A stretch of 64,000 nucleotides of DNA from Stercorarius parasiticus (lineage: Eukaryota > Chordata > Aves > Charadriiformes > Stercorariidae): positions 377,469 through 441,468 of the forward strand of contig VWZL01004383.1 in the NCBI GenBank assembly GCA_013396915.1, in the 5' to 3' direction. Positions 49,654 to 62,355 of this stretch are shown here, piece after piece. The notes under the pieces are model-generated. The model made no database searches, was not told the DNA's origin, and saw only the letters and a program-made list of their open reading frames with translations. Each line of letters begins with the position of its first letter. The stretch's first letter is position 1. The translations under genes and the position numbers were made by a program.

Positions 49654-51081
49654 GGTAAATTGGACCATAGCAACTATACAAGATTGTAGCATCTCATTTC
49701 TATTTTTCCTTTTATAGTCTCAGTTACTTCTACTTTGAAAAGTTCTGAATGCTGATTCTGTCATACTATCGCAATAATCGTGATTGATTACTTTTTGTAT
49801 GGGGTCTATTAATCTGTTTTCCGGTGTAAACTGTGAAGATCCTCAACAGCATAAAAAAGAAATAATTCCAAAGAGAAAATTAAAAATACAGAAGTTGGAA
49901 TTGTGAAGGGAGGTGGGAGGGAGTAGAGACTACTGCACAATCAGTAAATAAAAAGAAGCACTGAAACCAGAAGTTACAAATATTAGCATTTCAGGATGCG
50001 TTTGTCTTTATTTACAGCCAATTAATGTTATATCTCCAGAAGTGTAACGTGTTCATGAATACCACTGGATTTATTGCATTCTACGCATAAATGAAAAAAG
50101 TGTTCAGAGAGCTATGCTGACCTTACCCCACAGATATAAGATATATTAGCCTTCAGGATTGTGTAATCTCCTAAATCTGGGGTTTAGAGCACAGGGAAGC
50201 TACATGCAGGATATTGGAAAAATAGCACATTCATTCCCTAAGAAGAAATTGGCCAGTAGCATTGAAAGGAGATAGCAAAAAGCAGAGGCATATTTGCTAA
50301 GTACATAATCTCCTTTTGTTTTAAACCTTTCCTCAGGATTTGCCACTCATCTTCAGATTCTTCACTGACATGAAGCTTTCTTCCCACTCATTTTCACTGT
50401 AGGAACAGGTAAATGCATTACCTTCCAAGAAACAATGTCCCAGTGGCATGTGTGGAGATCCTTTCACTGCATAAAAAGTTAACATGCAAAGAGCCTGAAA
50501 AGAGCAAATTATGGAACAATTGCCATGTTGAAGATCTGCCTTCTCCTTACAAATTCCTCTGAATTCTCAGAAAAGTATTCATAACTCATTTACCAAAATT
50601 TTAGATTCTTCTGGAGATTCTTCCTGGTGCAGAATCAGTACAAAAATGGGACTGGGTCTTCATCTGAGGGTAAGAAGCTGTCACAGCAATAAATTATCTG
50701 GGGCCGCTCTCTAGATGCATTTCACAGTTGATGGCCACTGTCTCAGAGACAGCTCCTCCAAAATAGGTGGTTGCAACATAAACATCACTGGAAGACAAAC
50801 AAATATAGTAGCATTACTACTTTTACTACCTGTATATAAACAAAAACCTAATATATGGAAATCTTTTAGGGTGATCAGTCTCATGTGAAGCCAGACACAA
50901 GAAGAAAAATTCTTCTTCCAAATAATCAAGTGTGACATTTTAGCTATATAAGTCGCATAATTGTGAATTAAGTATAAATATATTTGAAATTCACTCCTGT
51001 TGAGGAATTGAAAATGAAAAATGTCCAGAACTATCAAATTATCTCACATTTTTCAGAGTCCTGAATATTTGAGAATAAGCC
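49654..51081. other. intergenic or intronic sequence, no gene seen
   Basis: AT-rich DNA. The minus-strand frame at 50711-51037 (108 codons) has no domain I recognise. Confidence 0.5.
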
Positions 51082-51181
51082 TTTTGGGGTTTTGTTTTCG
51101 TTTTTTGGTTTGGTTTTGTTTTGGGTTGGTTTTTTTGGGGTTTTTTTTGTGGTTGGGTTTTGGTTGTTGTTTTTTTTTTTG
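51082..51181. repeat. G/T-only low-complexity tract (about 100 nt)
   Basis: The plus strand has only G and T apart from a single C near 51099, with runs of G (gggg at 51086 and 51137, ggg at 51123) separated by T runs. Its complement is the A/C-rich type seen at 10.7 kb. It could form weak G-quadruplexes. The 63-codon frame through it is an artefact. Confidence 0.85.
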
Positions 51182-51737
51182 AATGGCACTGTTTTTCTTA
51201 TAAAATTTTAAATCAATTAATCACAGTTGAAAACACAGGAACCTGCCTGGCTAATACCTTCCAATTAATATCATGTTGCCCACTCCAGGTTCTTTTTAAC
51301 AGTACTATCTAGAAGTAGGCAAGCAATCAAAATTATTTCCCATATTTTCCTGTAATCATTAATGGAAAAAACTCTCTTTTATGTTTTTTAATGTTCTAAT
51401 TGGTAGTAATTTCTATTGTAAGTTGTGAAAGTTCTGAGTGTGTTTGCATGTGTGTGCACGTTCATGTTTATAATTTCATATAGAATCTCAGTCTATGTAA
51501 AATTTTAAATAATTTTCTGTCTATCCTTTCTCAAGAAAAATTGAAACTTGTTCAGCTCTCTTAGATCGAAAAAAGAAAGTATATGAGATGGCTTGAGCCT
51601 TTTAAATGCAATAATAAACATGTACATGTTTGGTCAGTTAGAAGGAAATTCTGTAAGATGCCTCTTCTTCATAAAGCTTTTCTGTTATGGACTGAAATAT
51701 TAACTGAATTTATACAGACAACTTCTACTCTGAGAAA
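51182..51737. other. intergenic or intronic sequence, no gene seen
   Basis: AT-rich sequence with a short TG-rich patch near 51440. Nothing else is recognised. Confidence 0.5.
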
Positions 51738-51830
51738 GCTGCTCTAGCTGACCCTGCTTTGAGCAGTGGGGTTGGAATACACGATCTCTAGATGTCCCTT
51801 CCAACCTCAGCTATTCTGTGTTTCTGCGAT
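51738..51830 (+). mobile_element. CR1 3'-end fragment
   Basis: It carries gctctagctgaccctgcttt, then ggggttggaatacacgatctctag, tgtcccttccaacctcagc and the tail attctgtgtttctgcgat. This is the last about 90 bases of a CR1 in plus orientation, with an eroded tail. Confidence 0.9.
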
Positions 51831-51867
51831 ACAGTGCTTTCAGTGCGGAGGTCTGATTGATAGAATG

Positions 51868-52190
51868 GTCTTGGGACTCCAGGTGTGGCCTCATCAGTGC
51901 TGAAGAGAGGGGAAGGATCACCTCTCTCAGTCTGCTGGCAGCACTCCTCCTAACACAGCCACAAAGCTGTTGGTCTTTTTTGCTGTGAAGGTACATTTCT
52001 GGCTTGTGGTCAGCTTGCTGCCCTGGAGGACCTCAAGATCCTTCTCTGCAAAGCTGTTTTCCAGCTGGTTGGCCTCTGTTGTGTAGAGGTCCCTGAGGTT
52101 ACTCCTTCCAACAGGCAGGACTTTGCAATTCCCTTTGCTGAGCTTCGTGATGTTCCTGTCTGCCTCTTTCTCTGCAACCATGTGGCATAT
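51868..52190 (-). mobile_element. CR1 ORF2 fragment without 3' end
   Basis: On the minus strand it covers the region after the RT palm. Recognisable words are KGNCKVLPVGRSN near 52130, EKDLEVLQGSKLTTSQKC near 52020, and REVILPLSSALMRPHLES near 51890. It stops within ORF2 and has no 3' UTR or tail. It faces the 51738-51830 piece with only about 37 bases between. Confidence 0.9.
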
Positions 52191-55100
52191 CACACTATAT
52201 GACTCTATATTTATATGAATACTGATTATAGTGAAAAAACCTTTATGGCTCATGAAGAAAGAATATAGAGAATAATTCCAGAAACAACCAGTTAATTTTA
52301 GCAGAATTTAAATTTATGTCATTTACACAGAAATATATGAAAAATACTTGAGCTGAAGTCAATGGTATATTCAGATGTCATCTTCTTAAGGATTTAGTTA
52401 AACCAGACACTGAAAAAAAGGTTGAGGTTTTGAATACATTCCATACTGCCTAATTTTCTAGGGACCACTGCATGATCATTCATTCGTATGCCCACTTTCA
52501 AGGGATAGCTTCACTGCATTAACAGAATGAAGACTTGCAATTCATTGGCAAGGAAGGATTTATGTAAAACATGTATCTCATAGACATAGTGAGTAAACAA
52601 ACCCAGCAAACTAATCCATGTCTAACCAAAGATGTTCAAACTTTAAGTTGCTATCAATATTCAAAACAATCTAAACAGAAATTTTTTAGTTTAAATACCT
52701 GAGCTTAAATTGTAAGGACTCTCCAGACTCTTACAAAAAGGAAATAAGATTCAGCTTCACTTTTGAGCTATTCAGGATGGATATTTTCCCTATAAATTTT
52801 GGAGCACATGGTATTCTCTTTTCCATAGCAAATGTATAGCTCTCTTTCTTCTCCACAAATGAGCAAAGTTAAAGATCCATTCTTACTGAGATAGGGACAC
52901 TTTTTTCTGTATCTCTGAAATTAACTTATACATGCTGTTTGCTTATACAGTCAGAATATCCCAATTACCCATCACTATTTCCCCCTCATATACATTCTAA
53001 AACTGGATTATTGATCTAAGTGACTTTTACCTTCTTTTGTTGGGCTGATGTATTAAATGAAGCACTTTTTACTCAGTTCTGTGGGATTTTTACTGATTTA
53101 TTATTTATTGTCTGCTACCTTTTTCCCTTCTCTGAGTCAGTAAAAATAGATTGAGATTTTTAATGAACACCTGCTTATAATAGCTAGCATTGTCTTAGGT
53201 CCTTGTGAGACAATCTCTTAGAAATAGTAGGTGAAATTCATATCACTGAAAAATCACCCTTGCCTGAAGTTTTACTGTTGTTTTTTCTTTATTTTCCAAT
53301 TACATTTAGTTTTCATAGATTTAGGACTGTCTTCGTTGCACTTAGCTTTGTCAGTTAGCCCTATGCTTCCCAATAGGAGGTTCCAAAAGAGTGTCATACT
53401 GCTCATTGTACATCACCAGCTCACTCCCTAAAACTGTTTCTTGTGAACATGCATGCTTTTTTGTCCCTATATGCCCAGGAGAAACTTACACTGTTTTTCC
53501 TACTGGCATCTATTTTCTACCTAAGCCCATTTGCAATTCATGTAAACCATATCTCTAAATCAGTCAAGAGTAAGAAAAAGGAGACCTTATGAGAGAGAGG
53601 TATATTGAAAAGGTGGCACTCTAGATTAGTTATTTCAAGTCTTAAGCCATGACTAAGAAAGATGCTATGACGACAGCAGAGATCAAAATAATGTCAGCAG
53701 CAAGATGGGAAAAGGCTCATGAGGGTTTTGGAGCATCCAGTCTGGCAGAAGATCTCCTGCAGGGAGTGGAGTTGCAGCCTGAAGGCTTGAGAAGTCAAGG
53801 TCATTGTTCAAACAGCAGGCTGGTCCCAGATATGTTTGTGTACTTGAACAAGCATTGACCTGTGGAAGAAGACTGTGAGCTAAACAAAGAACGATGATAT
53901 TAAGCATGCAAAAGTATTTGTCCTCACTAGAAAGTACCATGAAGTGACAAAAATTCAACAGTTTTTGTAAGGAAAAGACAAAGTGTGCCATTAGTTCCCT
54001 TTCATATGGTCTGATCCTGAAGGAAACATGCAAAAAGTATTTTTTCTGTGTCCAGAGGTCTGCTTCCACAACATGAATGCACTGGACTTTTCTTGCATGT
54101 CTGAAAGTGTCCATGGCTGGACAGAGGTACTTCTGGGTCTGTAGTTCTGGAATATTTTTGTTGTTTCAAGCAAGAGGAGAAGACAAGGAGCAAAGAGTAA
54201 TGGAGTAATGCAGTATCCAAACTGACCAAAATACCGGCCAGTATGAGCCAGTTACTTTAACAAAAGTGTGAAAGAAATTATATTAATTAATAACTGGAGG
54301 AAATGGGGCTTAAAGTAGAAAATTACAGTTTACCTAGATGTAGATTTTAAAATGAAACAAGAAAACAGTTTGTTCCTTTGCCTATGAAAAGACATTTGGC
54401 ATACCATCTCGCCAGCAAAAATATTCCTAATAAGATGGCAAATACACTTTAGATGGCATCATATTCCATTTGGCTACAGAACTGTTGTAGATCTCATGCC
54501 TGGATCTGTAGCCTTCCTGGCTGTTGCAGTACTGGTGTATGTTTTCATTTATTATTGTTTCCCCTGTTGCATCTTATGTTGCTGAAATAAGAATCTCACC
54601 TACCCCAGTAACAAATACCATCATCTATTTTTCACTGTTCCGCTTTCTGTTATAAATTAAAAGCTTCGCATTTCTTCACTTTAAAACATAACTAAAATGT
54701 ATAGTTCAAGGTGAACTATTATGGTCAAATATATATGGCCAAATTTCATGTTTCACACAGAACTTTCATAAGCAGTTTTAACAAGATCTCCTAAAAGACA
54801 GTCCATATATAACATAAGGTTCAGAATTGACAATATATTAAGGCACATGTTGTCGCTATAGGAGGTTTTCAGTGTGATGAGTTATTTTTAACTAGCTTTG
54901 TAGTATGCATAGGTAGTGTATTTCTAAAACACGGTCATAGTAGATTTTACCTCTTTACCCAAGAAATGGGTCTTGATGCTGGCTTTCTGATAAACCTTTT
55001 CAGTGAAACAGGGCCATAGTGCTGAGGAAACTATCCATTTTTATGGATGTCTATCATATCCGCAGTTTTCAGAAAATTCCCAAATACCATATGAATATTT

Positions 55101-56006
55101 TATGATGATGTTTAGAATTGAGCACCCAACCCAACCTTATAAATGACTCTTCTGTATAATTAGCACATTAGTCAATCTGTAAGATTGAGTCTGATGAATT
55201 ATTCAAACACAGTTCTGCAGAGCTGCTGGTTGAGGGCCCTCTGTAAGGGCACTTTAAAACTCTCCTGTTAAACTTTGAAGTATTAAGGAGGGAAAGAAAG
55301 GCAGTTGAAAGAGGAGAGAAACACTGATTTTTATTTCCATAAGAAGAGCATTTAGAAGTGAAAGGGAGGATAGATATAGGAAAGGAAAACTAAAAAAAAA
55401 TAATTTCTCTAAGTCCTTAATTAATAAAAAAAAAGAAAGAAAAAAAAATATCTACGAAGACACAGAGCTAGTTTCATTTTAGCCTCCAGTGCAGTAGGGT
55501 AAAGGTGCTTTGAAGAGCTCCGCTGGATGAAGAAATACTATGTATGGGTGAATTCTGTTATTAATTTAATTAACACATTTCTATCTCTCTCTTCACAGTC
55601 TGTGAGATGACTTTGATTTTTCAGAAATTTAGAATTTTTTGAAACAAATTCTAGCTTGTGGATTGTTTGTAGTCTTTTGTTTGATACCTCTGCCTGTCTT
55701 TGGTTGTCATTATCATTTGAGTAACTGGTCAGATCAGTCAAATGATATTGTTTGTTTACTGTTTAATTGATGGTAAGTAGCAAAGGGAGGGTGAGTTGGA
55801 TGAAGTCACTGTGCTTTTCATTAATTTCGGAAGAGTGGCTGTATAGTAAAGAATTGTAAGGGAGTTCTAAAACCTTTCTTATCTTAACTGCTTCACTTAT
55901 TTATTTTTTATTTCTAAACTGCTTGGTTGGCATATAACTGCTAGAAAACCTGTGCTATTGAAACAGACTTAGGAGAAACATAATGCCCTTAATAAAGTGC
56001 TTTAAC
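52191..56006. other. intergenic or intronic sequence, no gene seen
   Basis: About 3.8 kb of AT-rich DNA. The part at 53640-53870 is somewhat richer in GC and purines but matches nothing I know. An A-rich patch lies at 55390-55450. The minus-strand frame at 53683-54114 (143 codons) has no recognisable domain and its plus strand carries competing frames. Confidence 0.5.
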
Positions 56007-56075
56007 TTTTGGTCAGCCTTGAATTGGTCAGGCAGTTGGACTAGACGGTCATTGTAGGCTCCTTCCAACTGAAGT
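56007..56075 (+). mobile_element. CR1-type 3' tail fragment
   Basis: The block cttgaattggtcaggcagtt, ggactagacggtcattgtagg and ctccttccaactgaagttat is a CR1-type 3' end of a different subfamily from the attctatg copies. A SINE that borrowed a CR1 tail would look the same, and no tRNA-like head is visible upstream. Confidence 0.75.
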
Positions 56076-56180
56076 TATTCTATTCTATTCTATTCTATTC
56101 TATTCTATTCTATTCTATTCTATTCTATTCTATTCTGTTCTGTTCTGTTCTGTTCTGTTCTATTCTATTCTATTCTATTC
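56076..56180. repeat. pentanucleotide array (TATTC)12(TGTTC)5(TATTC)4
   Basis: Twenty-one 5-bp units counted directly: TATTC x12 (56076-56135), TGTTC x5 (56136-56160), TATTC x4 (56161-56180). It directly continues the CR1-type tail. Confidence 0.97.
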
Positions 56181-56767
56181 ACTTTGAATGAATAACAATG
56201 ACCAATCTACAGGTCAAATTTATTAGTTACATCTATATGATGGCTCTAATTGGGGCTTCTCTTAAGGTCTGTCTTTCCTAGGTTACCTCTAATGCAATTT
56301 CAAAGGCAGGGCTTCACCTCAACTTCCTTAGGCAACACCATAGGCATCTGCATGGGACCGAGACCTTTAATCAGATGAACACAGAAGGAATAAAGCCAGC
56401 AGCCATTTAAAGCCAAAGGCAAGAGGATGTGTTTCTGCCCTAGCCAATAGAAAAAGTACTGAAGCCAAAGCATGGGAAAGACCCTAGCTCTAGTAAGAAC
56501 ACATCTTAGTCACAGTAATGGTCTCAAACTGGAGGTATTTTTATGAAATTAGTATTATATCTTGGTGAGAGAAAACTACAGCAGTTGTTTCTAGAGTGTA
56601 GGAAAAAAAATTCTGTCTACTCCTTCAGAATACAAGAAGAGTTGGATTTTGTTGACAATGTGGTCCTATTTCATCAAGAGCTTTCCATCTGTTGCCATGT
56701 ATCAGGTTTCTGACTTTGGTTTCATTAAGAATGCACATCTTTATTATACTGTCTCTGATATTTTATG
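56181..56767. other. intergenic or intronic sequence, no gene seen
   Basis: AT-rich DNA between two CR1-derived pieces. Nothing is recognised. Confidence 0.5.
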
Positions 56768-57183
56768 TGCATGAGCTGTACTGATGAGGCCACACCTAGT
56801 GTGCTGTGTCCAGTTCTGGACTCCAAGCACATGAGAGACATGAACATATCAGAGTGAGTCCAGTGAAAGGCCAGGAAGGTGATTAAGAAACTGGAGCATC
56901 TCTGCTATGAGAAAAGGCTGAGAGAGCTGTGACTGTTTAGCCTGTGGAAGAGAAGGTTCAGGGGGGATCTTATCAGTGTACATACCTGAAGGAAGGATAT
57001 AAAGAAGACAGAGACAGGCTCTTTTCAGTGGTGTGCAGTTATAGGACAAGACGCAATGGGCACAAACTGAAAGCCAGGAGGTTCTGTCTGAACATAAGAA
57101 GAAACAATTTTTCACTGTGAGGGTGATCGAGCACAGGCACAGGTTGACCAGGAAGGTTATGGAGTCTCCATCCTTGGAAAACC
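56768..57183 (+). mobile_element. CR1 ORF2 C-terminal fragment without 3' end
   Basis: It starts at the block actgatgaggccacacctag and follows the end of ORF2 (agcatctctgctatgagaaaagg, agagaaggttcaggggggat, aagacgcaatgggcacaaac, ttcactgtgagggtgatcg) to gagtctccatccttgga. It stops there without the 3' UTR and tail. Stops and indels break the frame. The minus-strand frame at 56849-57367 is partly antisense to it and is not a gene. Confidence 0.92.
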
Positions 57184-60100
57184 ACACATAAAGCTTCCCC
57201 AGCAAGCTCTTTGGGCTACTAATGAAATGGGTAAATATAACTCCTTTAATATTTGTTTCAAAAAATTGTCTTTGTGGCAGATACATTTCTCCCTCTCCTT
57301 TTCTCCAGAAAACAAATTGGAAGTTCCCACAGGTGACTACTGTATAATGTGGCACAAATTTCATCATTTGGAGCCAGATTTCAGCTCAGTAGTGTTTATG
57401 AAATGCACCAATCTGGTTTGTGTGGTCGTGACTCCCTCTAGTGATGTCTACACAGTCTACTATATTCTCATTCCAAATGGATTCTTGAAATACATGCCCC
57501 GTGCTTTTTTGTACTCATTGAACACCATAATGACTGTTGTCGTGCATTATTCACATACAGGTTTTAGCATAAGAGAGCCTTAATTCCCAGTGGGTCATAT
57601 CTGATGTTATTGACACATGCCAGAAAATTTGAAAACAAACAGTGGAAAAAAATATTCAGACAGAAAGAAATAATCTCAAAATTCCTGTAAATTGTAGTGC
57701 TGTTAATGTACAAAAAAGTTGCAAATAATTCTTGTGGTAGAAGTAGAATTAAAATGTCAGAATATGTAGCATATAAATTAGAGATCTCAGTTTAATTGAG
57801 CTCTAATATTAGGCAATGCTCAATCACTGAAAAGTTCCATAAAACCTGGTTCTGATCATAAATGTCCTGTATTTTTTATGCATGGGTGTTTTTCTGTGAA
57901 TCTGATTTTCTGCTGCCTAGTGGAGTGCATCTATAGCTGCTTTGTTTATTGTCAGCACTCTGGGGTGTTCCAATGAATAGTAACCTGCAAGCCAATTTGT
58001 AGCCCCAGGGAAGAAAAAATAAGAAATTAATTCCTTTATCCCTGACTCTTCATACCAGATGTGTGACCCTTAATTGCATTCACAGAATCTTATTCAGAAT
58101 GAATAGATAAACCCTAAACCACAGATGTGCCAATGGAATAATACATCATTGCAAGAGTTTTGTTGCTGAAATTAAATACAATTGCATTTATCTTTTCACC
58201 AAAACACTGTGTATCAGAATAAGGTCACTCTGTCAGTTTAACTTCAATTTCAGAATTGTATGAAAACAATAACAACGCTTTCTGTAATCTCAGTTGTAAG
58301 ACTTCATTTTTTATTAATCAGTACCAAATTAAAATAGGAGTCCAAAGCAACCAAATACTCTCCAGTGCATTACAATACAACACCCCTGAGTCATAGTTCA
58401 GGACAAAAGAACGTGTCCACTGAGAGCAACGTTTTAAATCGGACAGTAGATAAGTGATTAAGATTAGAATATTAAGTAGTCTTGTAGTTCTGCACTGCAT
58501 TTCTCCTTATCTCCACCTTGAGGATGGTATTACACACACTAAATTTGCTTAATGGATGATCGATATTCTTTCGGCTCGAAAGCAGAATGAGTCACAAGGA
58601 CCTTTTTCAGGTGAGGGGCATTGCATAATCTTTAGAGGCCAAGCTTGTGAAATGAGAACACTATGAAATAATGTATTCAGCATCCAAAAATAGCTCAAAA
58701 TTCCTTGGAGAACTAAATCTTTAAGTCCTCATACAATAGGGAAGCACAAGTTTTAGAAAATGATTTGTAGCTTTCTTTGGAAAGGTGTAAGCATACCTCA
58801 AAAAACAGAACTCAGTAAGTTCAAGTTCACCTGAGGCAGTTTATTTTGCATGCTAAACATGAATCTGCAGTTCACAAATTAATCCACACATATAGTAGTG
58901 AAACTGCAATAGACATATATAGTTTTATCTTGTTACTGAAACTTTGACTGTTTTATCCTCTATCTATCAGTGTTTCTTTCTTCCTTCAATTTACACAAAG
59001 TAGGAAAGGATCCTAGCCAATTTGTTTTGGTTCCCTTGTTATAATTTAAAATAAAAGGAAGATAAATTCTTTTTCTTATAATTAGAGTTTTACATTCCAC
59101 TGAAACTGAATGAAAAGCAGCCACAATCCTCTCTATTCTTTTTGTGACCACCACCAAAGCTCTCTGCTGTTTTCAGATGATGGATACATATGTGAATTCC
59201 AAAGCATGCTGCAAACTTCATGATGTTTGGGAAGAGACTGTATGAAATTCACAAGCTACCTGACCTCCTCTCAAGACAGTCTTCCAGGAATTCTCTCTTG
59301 TTTCAGTAGCAAAACATTAGTTCAGTACTATTGCTTTAATGCCATATAGGGAATTGTCTTTTCATTTCCTTTTCACTTTATTCAGAGATTTTTACATCCT
59401 TACAGTCTTGGAGGTTACTATCAGAAGAGCTGCCATTTTTTACATCACAAAAGAAGCATAGTAGCCTTTCATTGGGGCATATCTGTAAATTTACTGTAGG
59501 ATCAAGAGATATTTTAGGAAGTTTTCAACACATGAGAGTGAGGGTGAACAGAAAGAGACACAAGAACTGTGATTAGGTAGACAGAGTTGCAAACTTGCAA
59601 AGTTCTAGTTAATTTAGATAGAGATATAGTGAATTTAAAAGTCTTCAAGCATTTTGAATGTCTTGCATCTTTCACCAAAAATCTTGTGTTTATGAATTAG
59701 TGCCATGAGATGTCACTTAAGAAAGTAAGACAGAACAGCATAAGTATGTTTGCAATTTATTCTGGCTTTGATTTCTCGCTTCTTACTACTGCTCTTAAAT
59801 TGCTGGGATAAAATGGATAGAGTTCAAACAGGTGGTAGGCTCAATGCAAATGGCGAGGGTTTTAATTCTTCAGCCATACTGCTTCATAATAAGCCAGTGA
59901 AGCTGCTTTAGAATTTAAATATGTAAATTCATCCTGTAAAGATAAGAAGAAACATTTGTACTATAGGTCTGTCTGAGCGAGGGTAATACATAGGTTACTG
60001 AACAACAAGGCTCTGCATATACCCAACAAAAGACTCCAAAGGAATGAGTAAAATGCTGAGGATATTGGAAATCTGTGCTGCATTATACACCTGTTGCACT

Positions 60101-61689
60101 TCTAGTAGGTTACATTTTTCTGGCCAGATTATTACTAGCTTAAATCTGGACTAATGGGAGGAAAACTAAGAGCAGCACAATAATACTATTACTTTTTGTG
60201 ATTCTGTCAAAGTTTTAAAATAAATACAAATTCTCCCATATTCTTCTCATTAAAATTGTGCCTTAAATTCCCTCTGTCTGTCAAAAATTCTTAGTTTTTA
60301 GTTCAGATATTGGCTTAAAATAAAGAAGATTATAATGTTTTTGTTATTGGTTTTATATTTATTTGCACCTAATTTTTAGATGAGCTATGACATGTTGTTG
60401 GATAGTAGAATTACTTGTGACATTGTCAACGAATCAGGTAACTTTTTTTAAAAAAAATAAAATGTTGCACACATAAAATAATTCTTCCATTAACAGAGAT
60501 AACAAGGAAGAAGATTCTGTGGGGCACAGGAAGCTCTATCATTCTCTGACATCAGATATTAGTCAGCTGTTTGCAAGAAATCATGCAACTGTTAGTCTAC
60601 TGGACCAACGTAACTTTTCTACTGAAGAATATATAAGAGGGGAAAAATAAATCTGATCAATGTCAGATCTTGCAAAGCCAGTCATATACTTCCTGCTGTG
60701 ATCTTTTAACCTACGTATACTTTATATATATGACACAGGACTCTATAACCATGTTGTTCCTATTTTATAGCAGTGGAAATAAGGAAGAAAGAGCTTGACT
60801 TCTGCATTGGTCTCACAGCTAGTGATAGGGAAAGACACCAATAAAATTCAAGTGCCTTTAATCTTTGTTTTGTCAATGAAATTATTTGGCAAAGGTGAGA
60901 AATTATTATGACAAGAGCTGAAAATGAGAGCTCATGTGATGATATTCCTACCATCCCTTCCCCCAAATTAATCAGTCCAGAGAAAGGTGAGATATGTTTT
61001 CTGAAAATAAGGGAATGAAAGTGACTGGGCAGATATATTAAGAAATGCGATTCAGTAGAAAGAAAAGCTACCTATTTCACATGAAATGAAAGCAATGTTT
61101 AAAGGAAACTAAGGACTAAAACTATATAAAGCCCTGCTCAGGTACACAGGGACTTTTCAGAATTTGAAGTGTCTCCCCTGTGGATGTACCAAATACAGTG
61201 GCAAAGCAATTCATGCATCTTCCAGTAGTGGTAAATGGAGAGTCCAATACAGCCAGGCGATACAGCATTCTTTGTGAGCAGCTGGCTAAAAAGGCAGTGT
61301 CCAATAGAAAAAATTGATTTGTTGTATGTTTTGATACTTGTCATGTGCATATAGAGATGTGGGGGGAAAGGACCATGATATATGTACATATATTTATATG
61401 CACAGAAGGAACCTAAAAACGTTTTAATTTCAAGAAGAAATGAAGTACCTTTACTTGCTAGATGTGAAAGACATCATTCCTAAACCTTGAGTGCAACAAT
61501 GTGATTCCTTATCACCCTAATTGTTCTGTCCTCTGCATGACATCAAAATCCATGAATATCAGAAGAAGTGCATTTTATTACTACTATTTCTTGTATACTT
61601 CCATTACAAGCGTAATATTTTCCGAAAGTGAGCTAATGTTATAGGCGGCTCAATAGTCCAAATTAGATCACTGGCATCATCTTGCAAGC
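57184..61689. other. intergenic or intronic sequence, no gene seen
   Basis: About 4.5 kb of AT-rich DNA. The plus frame at 57227-57583 (118 codons) begins beside the CR1 remnant; I recognise no domain, and a competing minus frame overlaps its start. No repeat family is recognised further right. Confidence 0.5.
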
Positions 61690-61740
61690 ACAGCAAGCTC
61701 ACTACCCTGGACTCACACAGCAAGCTCACTACCCTGGACA
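61690..61740 (+). repeat. 27-bp tandem duplication inside CR1
   Basis: acagcaagctcactaccctg starts at 61690 and again at 61717. Other CR1 copies carry it once, so the duplication is private to this copy or marks its 5' insertion end. Confidence 0.85.
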
Positions 61741-62355
61741 TCAGGAGAGCAGACTTCGGCCTCTACAGATCTACAGGGATCTTCTTGATAGAATATCATG
61801 GGATAAAGCCCTGGAGGGAAGAGCAGCCCAAGAAAGCTGCTTAAGGATCATCTCCCTCAAGCTCAGGAGTGATGCATCCCAACAATGAGGAAGTCAGGCA
61901 AAAATGCCAGGAGGCCTGCATGGATGAACAAGGAGCTCTTGGACAAACTCAAACTCAAAAAGGAAGCCTATAGAAAGTGGAAGCAAGGACAGGTAGCCTG
62001 GGAGGAGTACAAAGAAATTGTCTGAGCAGCCAGGGGTTAGGTAAGGAAAGCTAAAGCCCAGAATTAAATCTGACCAGGGATGTCAAGGGCAATAAGAAAA
62101 GCTTCTACTAGTATGTCAGTGATAAAAGGAAGACTAGGGAAAATGTGGGCAATCTCCAGAAGGAAACAGGAGACCTGTGTACCAAGGTTATGGAGAAGGC
62201 TGAGGTACTAAATGACTTTGTTGCCTAAGTCTTCACCAGCAAGTGCTCTAGCCAGGTCATTCCAAGCCACAGAAGGCAAAGTCAGGGACCTGAAGAATGA
62301 GGAACCACCCACTGTAGAAGAATGTCTGGTTTGAGAACACCTAAGGAATCTGAAG

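Noticed and set aside
49122..49692. Several overlapping frames on both strands
   Set aside because: They reflect few stop codons in the GC-rich block; all compete with each other and none has a recognisable domain.
51738..52190. Twin-priming inversion of a single CR1
   Set aside because: In twin priming the inverted part lies upstream of the tailed part; here it lies beyond the tail.
53640..53870. Possible exon or repeat in a slightly GC-richer stretch
   Set aside because: No convincing splice pair, no known family, and frames conflict on the two strands.
57227..57583. 118-codon plus-strand frame after a CR1 remnant
   Set aside because: No domain, no splice or promoter signal recognised, and a competing minus-strand frame overlaps its start.
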